From: Arthrobacter pityocampae
GTDB taxonomy: Bacteria > Actinomycetota > Actinomycetes > Actinomycetales > Micrococcaceae
Assembly: GCF_002927275.1 (NCBI RefSeq)
Contig: NZ_PRKW01000001.1
Coordinates: 186,001-250,000 of the forward strand
Direction of reading: 5' to 3'
DNA: 64,000 nt
In this document: positions 33,391 to 43,211 of the stretch, one piece after another
Layout: each line of letters begins with the position of its first letter
Numbering within the stretch: the stretch's first letter is position 1
Notes under the pieces: generated by a model
Databases searched by the model: none
What the model was told of the DNA's origin: nothing
Seen by the model: only the letters and a program-made list of their open reading frames with translations
Made by a program: the position numbers and the translations under genes

Positions 33391-33555
33391 TGCCCAGCGA
33401 CTCGCGCTTCTCGCGGGGCATGTCGCACGATGCCCCTCGAACAGGGCGAGTCGCTGGGCAGCACGGTCGGGGCCCGGGACCGCGGGCGAGTCGCTGGGCA
33501 GCACGGTCGAGGCCGGGGACCGGGACAACAGCGCGAGTCGTTGGGCAGCATGGCG
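33391..33555. repeat. Intergenic foldable repeat, copy 2 with tandem half copies
   Basis: A full copy has arms TGCCCAGCGACTCG (33391-33404) and CGAGTCGCTGGGCA (33447-33460), a perfect 14-bp dyad with an inner GGGGCAT/ATGCCCC hairpin. Two more right halves follow near 33486-33500 and 33533-33550, the first continuing into GCACGGTCG like the main copy. It is related to copy 1. Confidence 0.7.
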
Positions 33556-33571
33556 AGGGGACTTAAACAGC

Positions 33572-33606
33572 AGGACGCCCGGCCGGGTAACCCGGCCGGG
33601 CGTCCT
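33572..33606. terminator. Terminator downstream of glnB
   Basis: A 16-bp perfect stem (33572-33587 with 33591-33606) around TAA. On the glnB side it is preceded by three copies of a 13-bp unit GCGTCCTGAATGA (about 33600-33638), the first overlapping the stem. Confidence 0.75.
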
Positions 33607-33658
33607 GAATGAGCGTCCTGAATGAGCGTCCTGAATGATGCTGCAGGTGCGGGGCTGC

Positions 33659-35334
<1,676 letters not shown>

Positions 35335-35535
35335 CAAACACGATCCTTCCAAAGGGGCGGGGACTTCCCGCTCCTCCAGAATGCGATGACCGTGTTTCGG
35401 TCCCGGGGGCAGTACGTTGCGCGCAGGTTACGGGCCGGGCTCCGGAGTAAAGACCCCGTGACAGTCATGTTTCCTGCAGGTTTCCCGGCCCTCCGGACCT
35501 TGACGCGCCGCGGGCTCCGGCCCGCTTTTCAACTC

Positions 35536-36729
35536 CTAGCTGAGCAGGGCGTCGACGAAGCCATCGGCGTCGAACGGGGCGAGATCGTCGGCGCCCTCCC
35601 CCAGGCCGATGAGCTTCACGGGGACGCCGAGGCTGCGCTGGATGGCGACGACGATGCCGCCCTTCGCGGTGCCGTCCAGCTTGGTGAGGACGATGCCGGT
35701 GATGTTCACGACCTCCGCGAACACGCGCGCCTGGTTGAGGCCGTTCTGGCCCGTCGTCGCGTCCAGGACGAGGAGCACCTCGTCCACGGTGCCCTGCTTC
35801 TCGATGACGCGCTTGACCTTGCCGAGCTCGTCCATGAGGCCCACCTTGTTCTGCAGGCGTCCGGCGGTGTCGATGAGGACGACGTCGACCTCCTCCTCGA
35901 TGCCGACCCTGACCGCCTCGAAGGCGACGGACGCGGGGTCGGCGCCGTCGACATCGGACTTCACCGTCGGCACGCCGACCCGCGCGCCCCATGTGGCCAG
36001 CTGCTCGGCGGCGGCTGCACGGAAGGTGTCCGCGGCGCCCAGGAGCACGTCCTTGTCGTCGGCGACGAGGACGCGGGCGAGCTTACCGACCGTGGTGGTC
36101 TTGCCCACGCCGTTGACGCCGACCACCATGACGATGGCCGGGCGGTCCGCGTGGCGCTCGGTGGCCAGGGACCGGTCCATCGCGGGGTCGACGAGCTTCA
36201 CGAGTTCCTCGCGGAGCATGTCCTTGACCTCGGCGGGGTTGCGGCTGCCCGCGACCTTCACCCGGGCGCGCAGCGCGTCCACGAGTTCCATGGTGGGCTC
36301 GGTGCCGAGGTCCGCCATGAGGAGGGTCTCCTCCACCTCGTCCCAGACGTCCTCGTCGATCTTGTCCCGGGACAGGAGGGCGAGGAGTCCCTTGCCGAGG
36401 GCGTTGTTGGACCGCACCAGGCGGGCGCGGAGCCGTGCGAGGCGCCCCTGGACGGGGTCGACGGTGTCCAGGCGCGGAGCGGCGGGGGCTTCCTCCAGCC
36501 CGCTGAGGTCATTCGGGACGAGCACGTCCGTCGGGACGCCGCCGGGTTGCTCCAGGACGTCCGTGGAGGTGGAACCGTGCGCCCCGTCCTCCACCTGGTC
36601 GTCGGGGTCCCGGGGCGAGGAGTACAGACCGGGAGGGGTCCGTCGGCCGCGCACGAGGAGGACGGCGAGCGACCCCACCACGGCGATCGCGAGGATGACG
36701 AAAATGACAGGCAGGAGGATCTCGTTCAC
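35536..36729 (-). CDS. ftsY: SRP receptor FtsY
   Basis: 397 residues. It starts with a membrane helix (ILLPVIFVILAIAVVGSLAV), as actinobacterial FtsY does, then an acidic linker and the NG GTPase domain: GVNGVGKTTTVGKLARVL, VLIDTAGRLQNK and LTKLDGTAKGGIV. It receives Ffh-ribosome complexes at the membrane. GTG start with AAGGTGGAG upstream. Confidence 0.96.
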   Translation of the reverse strand: MNEILLPVIFVILAIAVVGSLAVLLVRGRRTPPGLYSSPRDPDDQVEDGAHGSTSTDVLEQPGGVPTDVLVPNDLSGLEEAPAAPRLDTVDPVQGRLARLRARLVRSNNALGKGLLALLSRDKIDEDVWDEVEETLLMADLGTEPTMELVDALRARVKVAGSRNPAEVKDMLREELVKLVDPAMDRSLATERHADRPAIVMVVGVNGVGKTTTVGKLARVLVADDKDVLLGAADTFRAAAAEQLATWGARVGVPTVKSDVDGADPASVAFEAVRVGIEEEVDVVLIDTAGRLQNKVGLMDELGKVKRVIEKQGTVDEVLLVLDATTGQNGLNQARVFAEVVNITGIVLTKLDGTAKGGIVVAIQRSLGVPVKLIGLGEGADDLAPFDADGFVDALLS

Positions 36730-36805
36730 TGCTCCACCTTCTCACACGGGCCCTGTGCGCCGGGATTGAGCTCCGGTCCCGGGACGGTGACAGAATGCGA
36801 GGACC

Positions 36806-38341
36806 ATGGCCGGATTCCCCCGCGTACTCAAGCGCTCCCCCTTCCGTATCCCCCGTCCCGGACGACGGGACGAGCCCGGCGGCGTACCCGCCGGGGACCG
36901 GCAGCGCATCCCGCGGGAGATCCGGGTCCTCATCGCCGCCGCGTTCGTCATCGCCATCGGCTTCGGCCTCGTGGCGCCGATCCTGCCGCAGTTCGCGCAG
37001 AGTTTCGACGTCGGCGTCACGGCCTCCGCGGTGATCGTCAGCGCCTTCGCCTTCACGCGCCTGGTCTTCGCCCCCGCGGGCGGCCGGCTCGTGGAGCGGC
37101 TCGGCGAGCGGCCCGTCTACATCGTCGGACTGCTCATCGTGGCGCTGTCCACCGCCGCCTGCGCCTTCGCAGCCGACTACTGGCAGCTCCTCGTCTTCCG
37201 GGCGCTCGGCGGAATCGGCTCGACGATGTTCACGGTCTCCGCGATGGGCCTGATCGTGCGGCTCGCCCCGCCGGCCATCCGCGGGCGGGTCTCCGGGGCC
37301 TACGCCACCGCGTTCCTGCTCGGCAGCATCGGCGGTCCGCTCGTGGGCGGCCTGCTCGCCCGGTTCGGCCTGCGTGTGCCGTTCCTCGTCTACGCCGCGG
37401 CCCTGCTGGTCGCTTCCGCCGTCGTGTTCTTCCAGCTGAAGGACACCTCGCTCGCGGACCGCGCCGCGGCCCGCGACAAGCCGGCCCTGACGGTGCGCGA
37501 GGCGGTCGCGGACTCCGGGTACCGCGCGGCGCTGGCGTCCAGCTTCGCCAACGGGTGGTCCTCCTTCGGCGTCCGGATGGCGCTGGTGCCGCTGTTCGCG
37601 GACGCGGTCCTCGGGGCGGGCACGGAGATCGCCGGCATCTCCCTGGCGTTCTTCGCCGCGGGGACGGCGCTCGCGCTCACCGTGTCCGGCGGGCTCGCCG
37701 ACTCGCTGGGCCGGAGGCCGCTCGTCATCACGGGCCTCCTGGTGAACGGGGCGGCGATGATCGCGCTCGGCTTCTCCGGGAACGTCGTGGTGTTCCTCGC
37801 CCTGTGCGTCGTCGCGGGCATCGGCACCGGCCTCCTCAATCCCGCGCAGCAGGCGGCGGTGGCCGACGTCGTCGGCAGTGACCGCAGCGGCGGCCGGGTC
37901 CTGGCGACCTTCCAGATGAGCTCCGACTTCGGCGCGATCCTCGGGCCCATCCTCGCCGGCCTCATCATCGACCGGCTGTCCTTCGGCTCCTTCACCCTCG
38001 CCTTCACCGTGACGGGCGTCCTGACCGCCCTCGCCGCCGGGGTCTGGGCGCTGTCCCGGGAGACGCTGCCCCGGGAGTCGCCCCGGACGGAGCTCACGAC
38101 GGAACTCCAGACGGAACTCCAGACGGAGCTCACGACGGAGCTGAAGACGGAGCGCACGTCACCGGGCGACGACGGCGGCGGCACGGCGGGCCGTCGCGGC
38201 GGTCCGGCCGCGGACTCGAACGACGACGGCGACGGCGACGGCACCGCGAAACGTCGCGGCGGTCCGGCCGCGGACTCGAACGACGACGGCACCCCGGAAC
38301 GCCGCGGCTCCGGTCCGGGCACGGAGGAGCAGCGGTCCTAG
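36806..38341 (+). CDS. MFS transporter with a repetitive C-terminal tail
   Basis: 511 residues, 12 predicted membrane helices between about 35 and 425. The motif A-like GGRLVERLGERPVYIVGLL and a second GGLADSLGRRPLVITGLL support drug:H+ antiporter-type MFS. Substrate unknown. The last 90 residues are cytoplasmic and low in complexity: five 4-residue repeats of the TELQ/TELT type, then two exact RRGGPAADSNDDG blocks whose DNA repeats with a period of 60 nt. The stop shares CTAG with the convergent smc stop. Confidence 0.9.
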   Translation: MAGFPRVLKRSPFRIPRPGRRDEPGGVPAGDRQRIPREIRVLIAAAFVIAIGFGLVAPILPQFAQSFDVGVTASAVIVSAFAFTRLVFAPAGGRLVERLGERPVYIVGLLIVALSTAACAFAADYWQLLVFRALGGIGSTMFTVSAMGLIVRLAPPAIRGRVSGAYATAFLLGSIGGPLVGGLLARFGLRVPFLVYAAALLVASAVVFFQLKDTSLADRAAARDKPALTVREAVADSGYRAALASSFANGWSSFGVRMALVPLFADAVLGAGTEIAGISLAFFAAGTALALTVSGGLADSLGRRPLVITGLLVNGAAMIALGFSGNVVVFLALCVVAGIGTGLLNPAQQAAVADVVGSDRSGGRVLATFQMSSDFGAILGPILAGLIIDRLSFGSFTLAFTVTGVLTALAAGVWALSRETLPRESPRTELTTELQTELQTELTTELKTERTSPGDDGGGTAGRRGGPAADSNDDGDGDGTAKRRGGPAADSNDDGTPERRGSGPGTEEQRS

Positions 38342-41300
38342 CCGAGGGCGTCCTCACGCTCGGCGGAGAGCCGCTGGCTGATGACCGTGGACACCCCGTC
38401 GCCGCGCATCGTGACGCCGTAGAGGGCGTCGGCCACCTCCATGGTGCGCTTCTGGTGCGTGATAATGATCAGCTGGCTGGACTCCCGCAGTTCCTGGAAG
38501 ATCGTGATCAGCCGCCCGAGGTTCGTGTCGTCGAGGGCGGCCTCCACCTCGTCCATGACGTAGAACGGCGACGGCCGGGCCTTGAAGATCGCGACGAGCA
38601 GCGCGACGGCAGTCAGTGACCGCTCCCCGCCCGAGAGCAGTGACAGCCGCTTGATCTTCTTGCCGGCGGGCCGGGCCTCGATCTCGATCCCGCTGGCGAG
38701 CATGTCCTCCGGGTCCGTGAGCACCAGCCGGCCCTCGCCGCCGGGGAAGAGGGTCGCGAAGACGTGCCCGAACTGGGCGGCGGTGTCCCGGTACGCGGCC
38801 GTGAAGACCTGCTCCACGCGCTCGTCGACCTCGCGGATGATGTCCAGCAGGTCCTTCCGGGTCGCCCTGAGGTCCGCGAGCTGCGTGCTGAGGAACTGGT
38901 GCCGTTCCTCGAGCGCCTCGAACTCCTCGAGGGCGAGGGGGTTCACCTTGCCGAGCGCGGCGAGGTCCCGCTCGGCCCGCCTCAGCCTCTTCTCCTGCTC
39001 CTGGCGCACGAACGGGACGCCCTGCGGCACGGGCCTGCCGTCGTCGTCGACCGGTGCGCGCAGCGCGGCCCACTTGTCCTCCGTCGCCGCGGCCCCGGGC
39101 ACGGGCAGGTGCGGACCGAACTCGTCCACGAGGTGGTCAGGGGTCAGGCCGAGCTCCTCGACGGCGCGGTGCTCGAGGGCCTCGATCCTCAGGCGCTGCT
39201 GCGTGCGGGCCAGCTCGTCGCGGTGCGCCGAGTCCGTGAGCCGCGCCAGGTCGACGCCGAGGGCCGCGGTTGCCGCCCGGACCTCCTGCAGTTCGGCGTC
39301 CTGCTGCCCGCGCAGGCGTTCGGCGGCGTCGCGCTGGTCCGCGGCGACGGCCACGGACTGCGCGGCGCGCCGCTCCGCCCGGCGGGCCGCCGCGGCGACG
39401 GCTGCGGCCCGAGCGGCCTGGACCGCGCGGATCCTCGCCTTCTCCGCCGCCTGCTCGCGGGCGCGGCGTTCGGACTGCGCCGCACGGTGGAGCGACGCGG
39501 CACGGTTCGCGAGCGCGGCGAGCTGCTCCTCCCGGCTGCGCAGCGCGAGGCGGGCCTCGAGCTCGGCCTGTCGGGCGTCCACGGCGGCCCGCCGCAGGGC
39601 GTCGCGGTGCTCGCTGGAGGGCTCGGCCTCGACGGGCTGCGCCTGAAGATCCTCCAGACGGTCGACGGCGTCCTGCAGCCTGGTCTCCTCCCGCGCGAGG
39701 TTGGCCTCCGCGGCGCGCACGAGGACGGCCAGCCGCTCGGCCTCCCCGCCGGCGGACCTGAGCTCGGCGTGCAGCCGGCCGAGCTTCTCGGCGACGGCAG
39801 CCATCCGGGCATCGGAATCGTGGAGGCGCTCCAGCGCGGCGTCGACGCGGTGCTGGGCCTCCTCCCGGGCGGCCCGCGCGGCGGCCAGGCGGGAGCGGAG
39901 ACGGTCCGCGGCGGCGACGGCCCGGGTCAGGGCCTCCTCCGTCGCCCCGGCGGCGGCCCGCAGCTCGAGGGATCCCGCCGCACCGGGCGCACCGCCCCGG
40001 GCCGCATAGCGGGACAGGACATCGCCGTCGCGGGTGACTGCCGTCGGTGCGGCGCCGTCCTCGACGGCACGGCGGGCCGCCGCGAGATCGTCGACCACCA
40101 CGACGCCGTCGAGCAGCGCGTCCACGGCCGGCTGCAGGGCCGGTGGAGCGGTCACGACGACCAGCGCGGGGACGACGGCGAGCGCGGGGACGACGGCGGC
40201 GGACGGCTCGGGAGCTGCGCCCGACGGCCGGGTCGCTGCCCCGGCCCCGGCGGCGAGGACGAGCGAGACCTGGCCGGCGTCGTCGTGCTTCATGCGCTCG
40301 AGGGCCCGCGCGGCCGCGGCGATGCCGGTGACAGCGACGGCGTCCGCGGACCCGGCGAGCGCCGCGACGACGGCCTTCTCGAAACCCGGGGTGACGTGCA
40401 GGAGGTCGGCGAGCGGGTCGAGGACGCCGTCGAGCCCAGCGGCGTGGAGGGCTGCGGAGCCGTCGCGCTGCTGCAGGCCCTCGCGCTGCGCCTCGAGCCG
40501 GGCGGCCAGGGCGCCGCGCTCCCGCTCCGTGGCCCGCTCCTGCTCCACGAGCGCGGCCACGTCCGCGGTGAGGGAGCGGAGGACGTCCGACGCCGCCTCG
40601 TACTCCGCGTCGAGGCCCTCCTCGCCCTCCTCGTCCGCTGCGACGCGCCCTTCGAGCGCCTGGAACTCGCGGTCGGCTGCGCGCCGCCGGTCCTCGGCCG
40701 CGGTGATGGACGCACGCAGGCGCCCGAGTTCGGCGACCGCTGACTCGACGCGGGACCGGGCGGCACCCACGGCGCCGGCGAGGCGCGCGCCCCCCTCGCG
40801 CCGGTCCGCGGCGACCCGCAGGAGGTGCGCGAGCCGTGCGTCCTCGGCGGCCGACGCCCCCTCCGCGGCGGCACGGGCCGCTACGGTCTCCTCGAGGGCT
40901 TGGCCGAGGGAGGCCACCTCCTCCTCGAGGCCGGCGACCTCAGCCCGCACGCGCTCGGCCTGGCGATCGAGATGGTCGGGGTCGCGGCCCTGGTCCGGCT
41001 CGGTCGCCTGCCCGAGGAGGTGCGCGCGGTCCTCGGCCCGCGCGGCGAGGGCGGCGAGCTTCTCCCGCGCACTCGAGAGGGCGTACCAGGCCTCGCGGGT
41101 CCGGGTGAGCGCCGGGACGGTCGCGGCGGCGGCCCGTTCGAGCTCCGCCTGCCGCTCCTGGCTCGCGCCGAGCCGCTCCTCAAGGTCCTCGCGGCGTGCC
41201 TGCAGGGCGGCTTCGGCGGCGACGTCCCGCTCGAACCCGGTGCGCAGGGTCACGAGCTCGTCGGCGAGCAGGCGTGATCTCGCGTCCCGCACCGTGAACT

Positions 41301-41955
41301 GCACCTGCTGGGCGCGGCGGGCGACCTCCGCCTGCTTCCCGAGCGGGGTGAGCTGCCGGCGCAGTTCGGCGGTGAGGTCGGAGAGCCGGGCGAGGTTGGC
41401 CTGCATCGCGTCGAGCTTCCGCACGGTCTTCTCGCGGCGGCGGCGGTGCTTGAGGATGCCCGCTGCCTCCTCGATGAAGCCGCGCCGTTCCTCGGGCGTG
41501 GCGTGCAGGATCTTGTCGAGCTGCCCCTGGCCGACGATGACGTGCATCTCGCGGCCGAGCCCGGAGTCGGAGAGGAGCTCCTGGATGTCGAGGAGCCGGC
41601 AGCTCTTGCCGTTGATGGCGTACTCGGAGCCGCCCGCCCGGAAGAGCGTGCGGGAGATCGTCACCTCGGCGTACTCGATGGGCAGCGCGCCGTCGGCGTT
41701 GTCGATGGTGAGGGACACCTGGGCCCGCCCGAGCGGCGCGCGCCCGGTCGTCCCGCCGAAGATGACGTCCTCCATCCGGCCGCCGCGGAGCGTCTTGGCC
41801 CCCTGCTCGCCCATGACCCAGGCCAGGGCGTCGACGACGTTGGACTTGCCGGACCCGTTGGGGCCGACGACGGCGGTGACTCCGGGCTCGAACTCGAAGG
41901 TGGTTGCCGACGCGAAGGACTTGAACCCTCGCACGGTTAGACTCTTCAGATGCAC
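38338..41955 (-). CDS. smc: Chromosome segregation protein SMC
   Basis: 1205 residues. N-terminal Walker A VVGPNGSGKSNVVDALAW, two long coiled coils rich in Ala, Arg and Glu (about 170-500 and 680-1030), a hinge between them, then the C-terminal signature LSGGERSLTAVALLVAIF and Walker B PFYVMDEVEAALDDTN. It forms the ATPase of the Smc-ScpAB condensin. The hinge is near VLDPLADLLHVTPGFEKAV. GTG start (VHLKSLTVRGFKSF). Confidence 0.97.
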   Translation of the reverse strand: MHLKSLTVRGFKSFASATTFEFEPGVTAVVGPNGSGKSNVVDALAWVMGEQGAKTLRGGRMEDVIFGGTTGRAPLGRAQVSLTIDNADGALPIEYAEVTISRTLFRAGGSEYAINGKSCRLLDIQELLSDSGLGREMHVIVGQGQLDKILHATPEERRGFIEEAAGILKHRRRREKTVRKLDAMQANLARLSDLTAELRRQLTPLGKQAEVARRAQQVQFTVRDARSRLLADELVTLRTGFERDVAAEAALQARREDLEERLGASQERQAELERAAAATVPALTRTREAWYALSSAREKLAALAARAEDRAHLLGQATEPDQGRDPDHLDRQAERVRAEVAGLEEEVASLGQALEETVAARAAAEGASAAEDARLAHLLRVAADRREGGARLAGAVGAARSRVESAVAELGRLRASITAAEDRRRAADREFQALEGRVAADEEGEEGLDAEYEAASDVLRSLTADVAALVEQERATERERGALAARLEAQREGLQQRDGSAALHAAGLDGVLDPLADLLHVTPGFEKAVVAALAGSADAVAVTGIAAAARALERMKHDDAGQVSLVLAAGAGAATRPSGAAPEPSAAVVPALAVVPALVVVTAPPALQPAVDALLDGVVVVDDLAAARRAVEDGAAPTAVTRDGDVLSRYAARGGAPGAAGSLELRAAAGATEEALTRAVAAADRLRSRLAAARAAREEAQHRVDAALERLHDSDARMAAVAEKLGRLHAELRSAGGEAERLAVLVRAAEANLAREETRLQDAVDRLEDLQAQPVEAEPSSEHRDALRRAAVDARQAELEARLALRSREEQLAALANRAASLHRAAQSERRAREQAAEKARIRAVQAARAAAVAAAARRAERRAAQSVAVAADQRDAAERLRGQQDAELQEVRAATAALGVDLARLTDSAHRDELARTQQRLRIEALEHRAVEELGLTPDHLVDEFGPHLPVPGAAATEDKWAALRAPVDDDGRPVPQGVPFVRQEQEKRLRRAERDLAALGKVNPLALEEFEALEERHQFLSTQLADLRATRKDLLDIIREVDERVEQVFTAAYRDTAAQFGHVFATLFPGGEGRLVLTDPEDMLASGIEIEARPAGKKIKRLSLLSGGERSLTAVALLVAIFKARPSPFYVMDEVEAALDDTNLGRLITIFQELRESSQLIIITHQKRTMEVADALYGVTMRGDGVSTVISQRLSAEREDALG

Positions 41956-42074
41956 GGTGTCAGGATCTCCAGAGGGAATAGGACCTCCCTAATCTACTGG
42001 ACCCCACCCACGGTCCGCGGCAGCGGCTAGCCCGGACGGCAGTCCCGGACACACCCGGAGTGACCCCCGGTGTG

Positions 42075-42094
42075 TTACGAAGTAGGCTTACGAA
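42075..42094 (+). promoter_or_regulatory. Direct repeat TTACGAA in the oleA leader
   Basis: TTACGAA at 42075-42081 and 42088-42094 with a 13-base period, about 92 nt before the oleA start. It may be a regulator site or part of the promoter. No second example is seen in the window. Confidence 0.3.
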
Positions 42095-42185
42095 AGTTTC
42101 AGCAGTATCCGAAGGCGTCCAGACCGGCCCATTCGCGGGTTCTTCCGGCCATATACCGGCGCTATCAGTTGACGAGGCAGGAAAT

Positions 42186-43211
42186 TTGACCGGTAACGCG
42201 ACCTTCCGACATGACAACACGGCCTTGCTCGCCGTCACGAGTGTGGAGGCGCCGGTAGTCGTCAGTTCCGCAGAGTTCGACGAACGGCTAGCCCCCAGCC
42301 TCAAGAGGCTGCGCCTTTCCAAGCGACTCCTCGAGCGCGTGGCCGGCGTCACCGAACGCCGGTGGTGGTCCCCGGGCACGGACTTCGACGACGCCGCCAT
42401 CGAGGCCGGCGCCAAGGCGATGGCCGAGGCGGGCATCGAGCCGGGCGAGGTGGGCCTGCTCATCAACACGTCGGTGACGCGCCGCAACCTCGAGCCGTCC
42501 GTCGCCGTGAAGATCCACCACTCCCTCGGCCTGCCCTCCTCGGCCATGAACTTCGACCTGGCGAACGCCTGCCTCGGGTTCGTCAACGGCATGACCCTCG
42601 CCGCGAACATGATCGACTCCGGGCAGATCAAGTACGCGCTGATCGTCGCCGGCGAGGACGCCCAGCAGACCCAGGAAGCCACGTTCCGGCGGCTCAACCG
42701 CGAGGACTCGACCCGCCAGGACTTCCTTAGCGAATTCGCGACCCTCACCCTCGGGTCCGGGGCTGCGGCCGCCGTCCTCGGCCCCGCGGACCAGCACCCG
42801 GGGTCGCACCGCATCCTCGGCGGGGTCTCCCGCGCCGGGACGGAGCACCACGAACTCTGCGTCGGCGGGATCGACGGCATGTACACGGACACCAAGGGCC
42901 TGCTCGACGGCGGCCTGGACCTCGTGGTCACCGCGTGGCACGAGGCGCAGGCGGACGGCTGGGCGTGGGACTCGATGGACCGCTATGTCACCCACCAGGT
43001 CTCCAACTCCTACACCAACGCGATCATCAAGGCCGTCGACCTCGAGCGCGAGAAGGTCCCCATCACCTTCCCGCACTGGGGCAACGTGGGACCGGCATCG
43101 CTGCCCATGACCCTCGCCCAGGAGGGCGCCTCCCTGCGCTCCGGCGACCGCGTCCTGTGCCTCGGCGTCGGCTCCGGACTGAACACATCAATGATGGAGA
43201 TTGCGTGGTAG
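42186..43211 (+). CDS. oleA: OleA, thiolase-like head-to-head acyl-CoA condensing enzyme
   Basis: 341 residues from the TTG at 42186 (LTGNATFRHDNTALLAV), preceded by AGGAAA; the frame is open to 42060 without conserved sequence. FDLANACLGFVNGMTL has the catalytic Cys, and VTHQVSNSYTNAIIKAV and ITFPHWGNVGPASLPM fill the places of the KAS III His and Asn motifs. It condenses two fatty acyl-CoAs to a 2-alkyl-3-ketoalkanoate, the first step of long-chain olefin synthesis. Closest in layout to the Micrococcus luteus gene. Followed by oleBC with a 7-nt overlap. Confidence 0.93.
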   Translation: MTGNATFRHDNTALLAVTSVEAPVVVSSAEFDERLAPSLKRLRLSKRLLERVAGVTERRWWSPGTDFDDAAIEAGAKAMAEAGIEPGEVGLLINTSVTRRNLEPSVAVKIHHSLGLPSSAMNFDLANACLGFVNGMTLAANMIDSGQIKYALIVAGEDAQQTQEATFRRLNREDSTRQDFLSEFATLTLGSGAAAAVLGPADQHPGSHRILGGVSRAGTEHHELCVGGIDGMYTDTKGLLDGGLDLVVTAWHEAQADGWAWDSMDRYVTHQVSNSYTNAIIKAVDLEREKVPITFPHWGNVGPASLPMTLAQEGASLRSGDRVLCLGVGSGLNTSMMEIAW

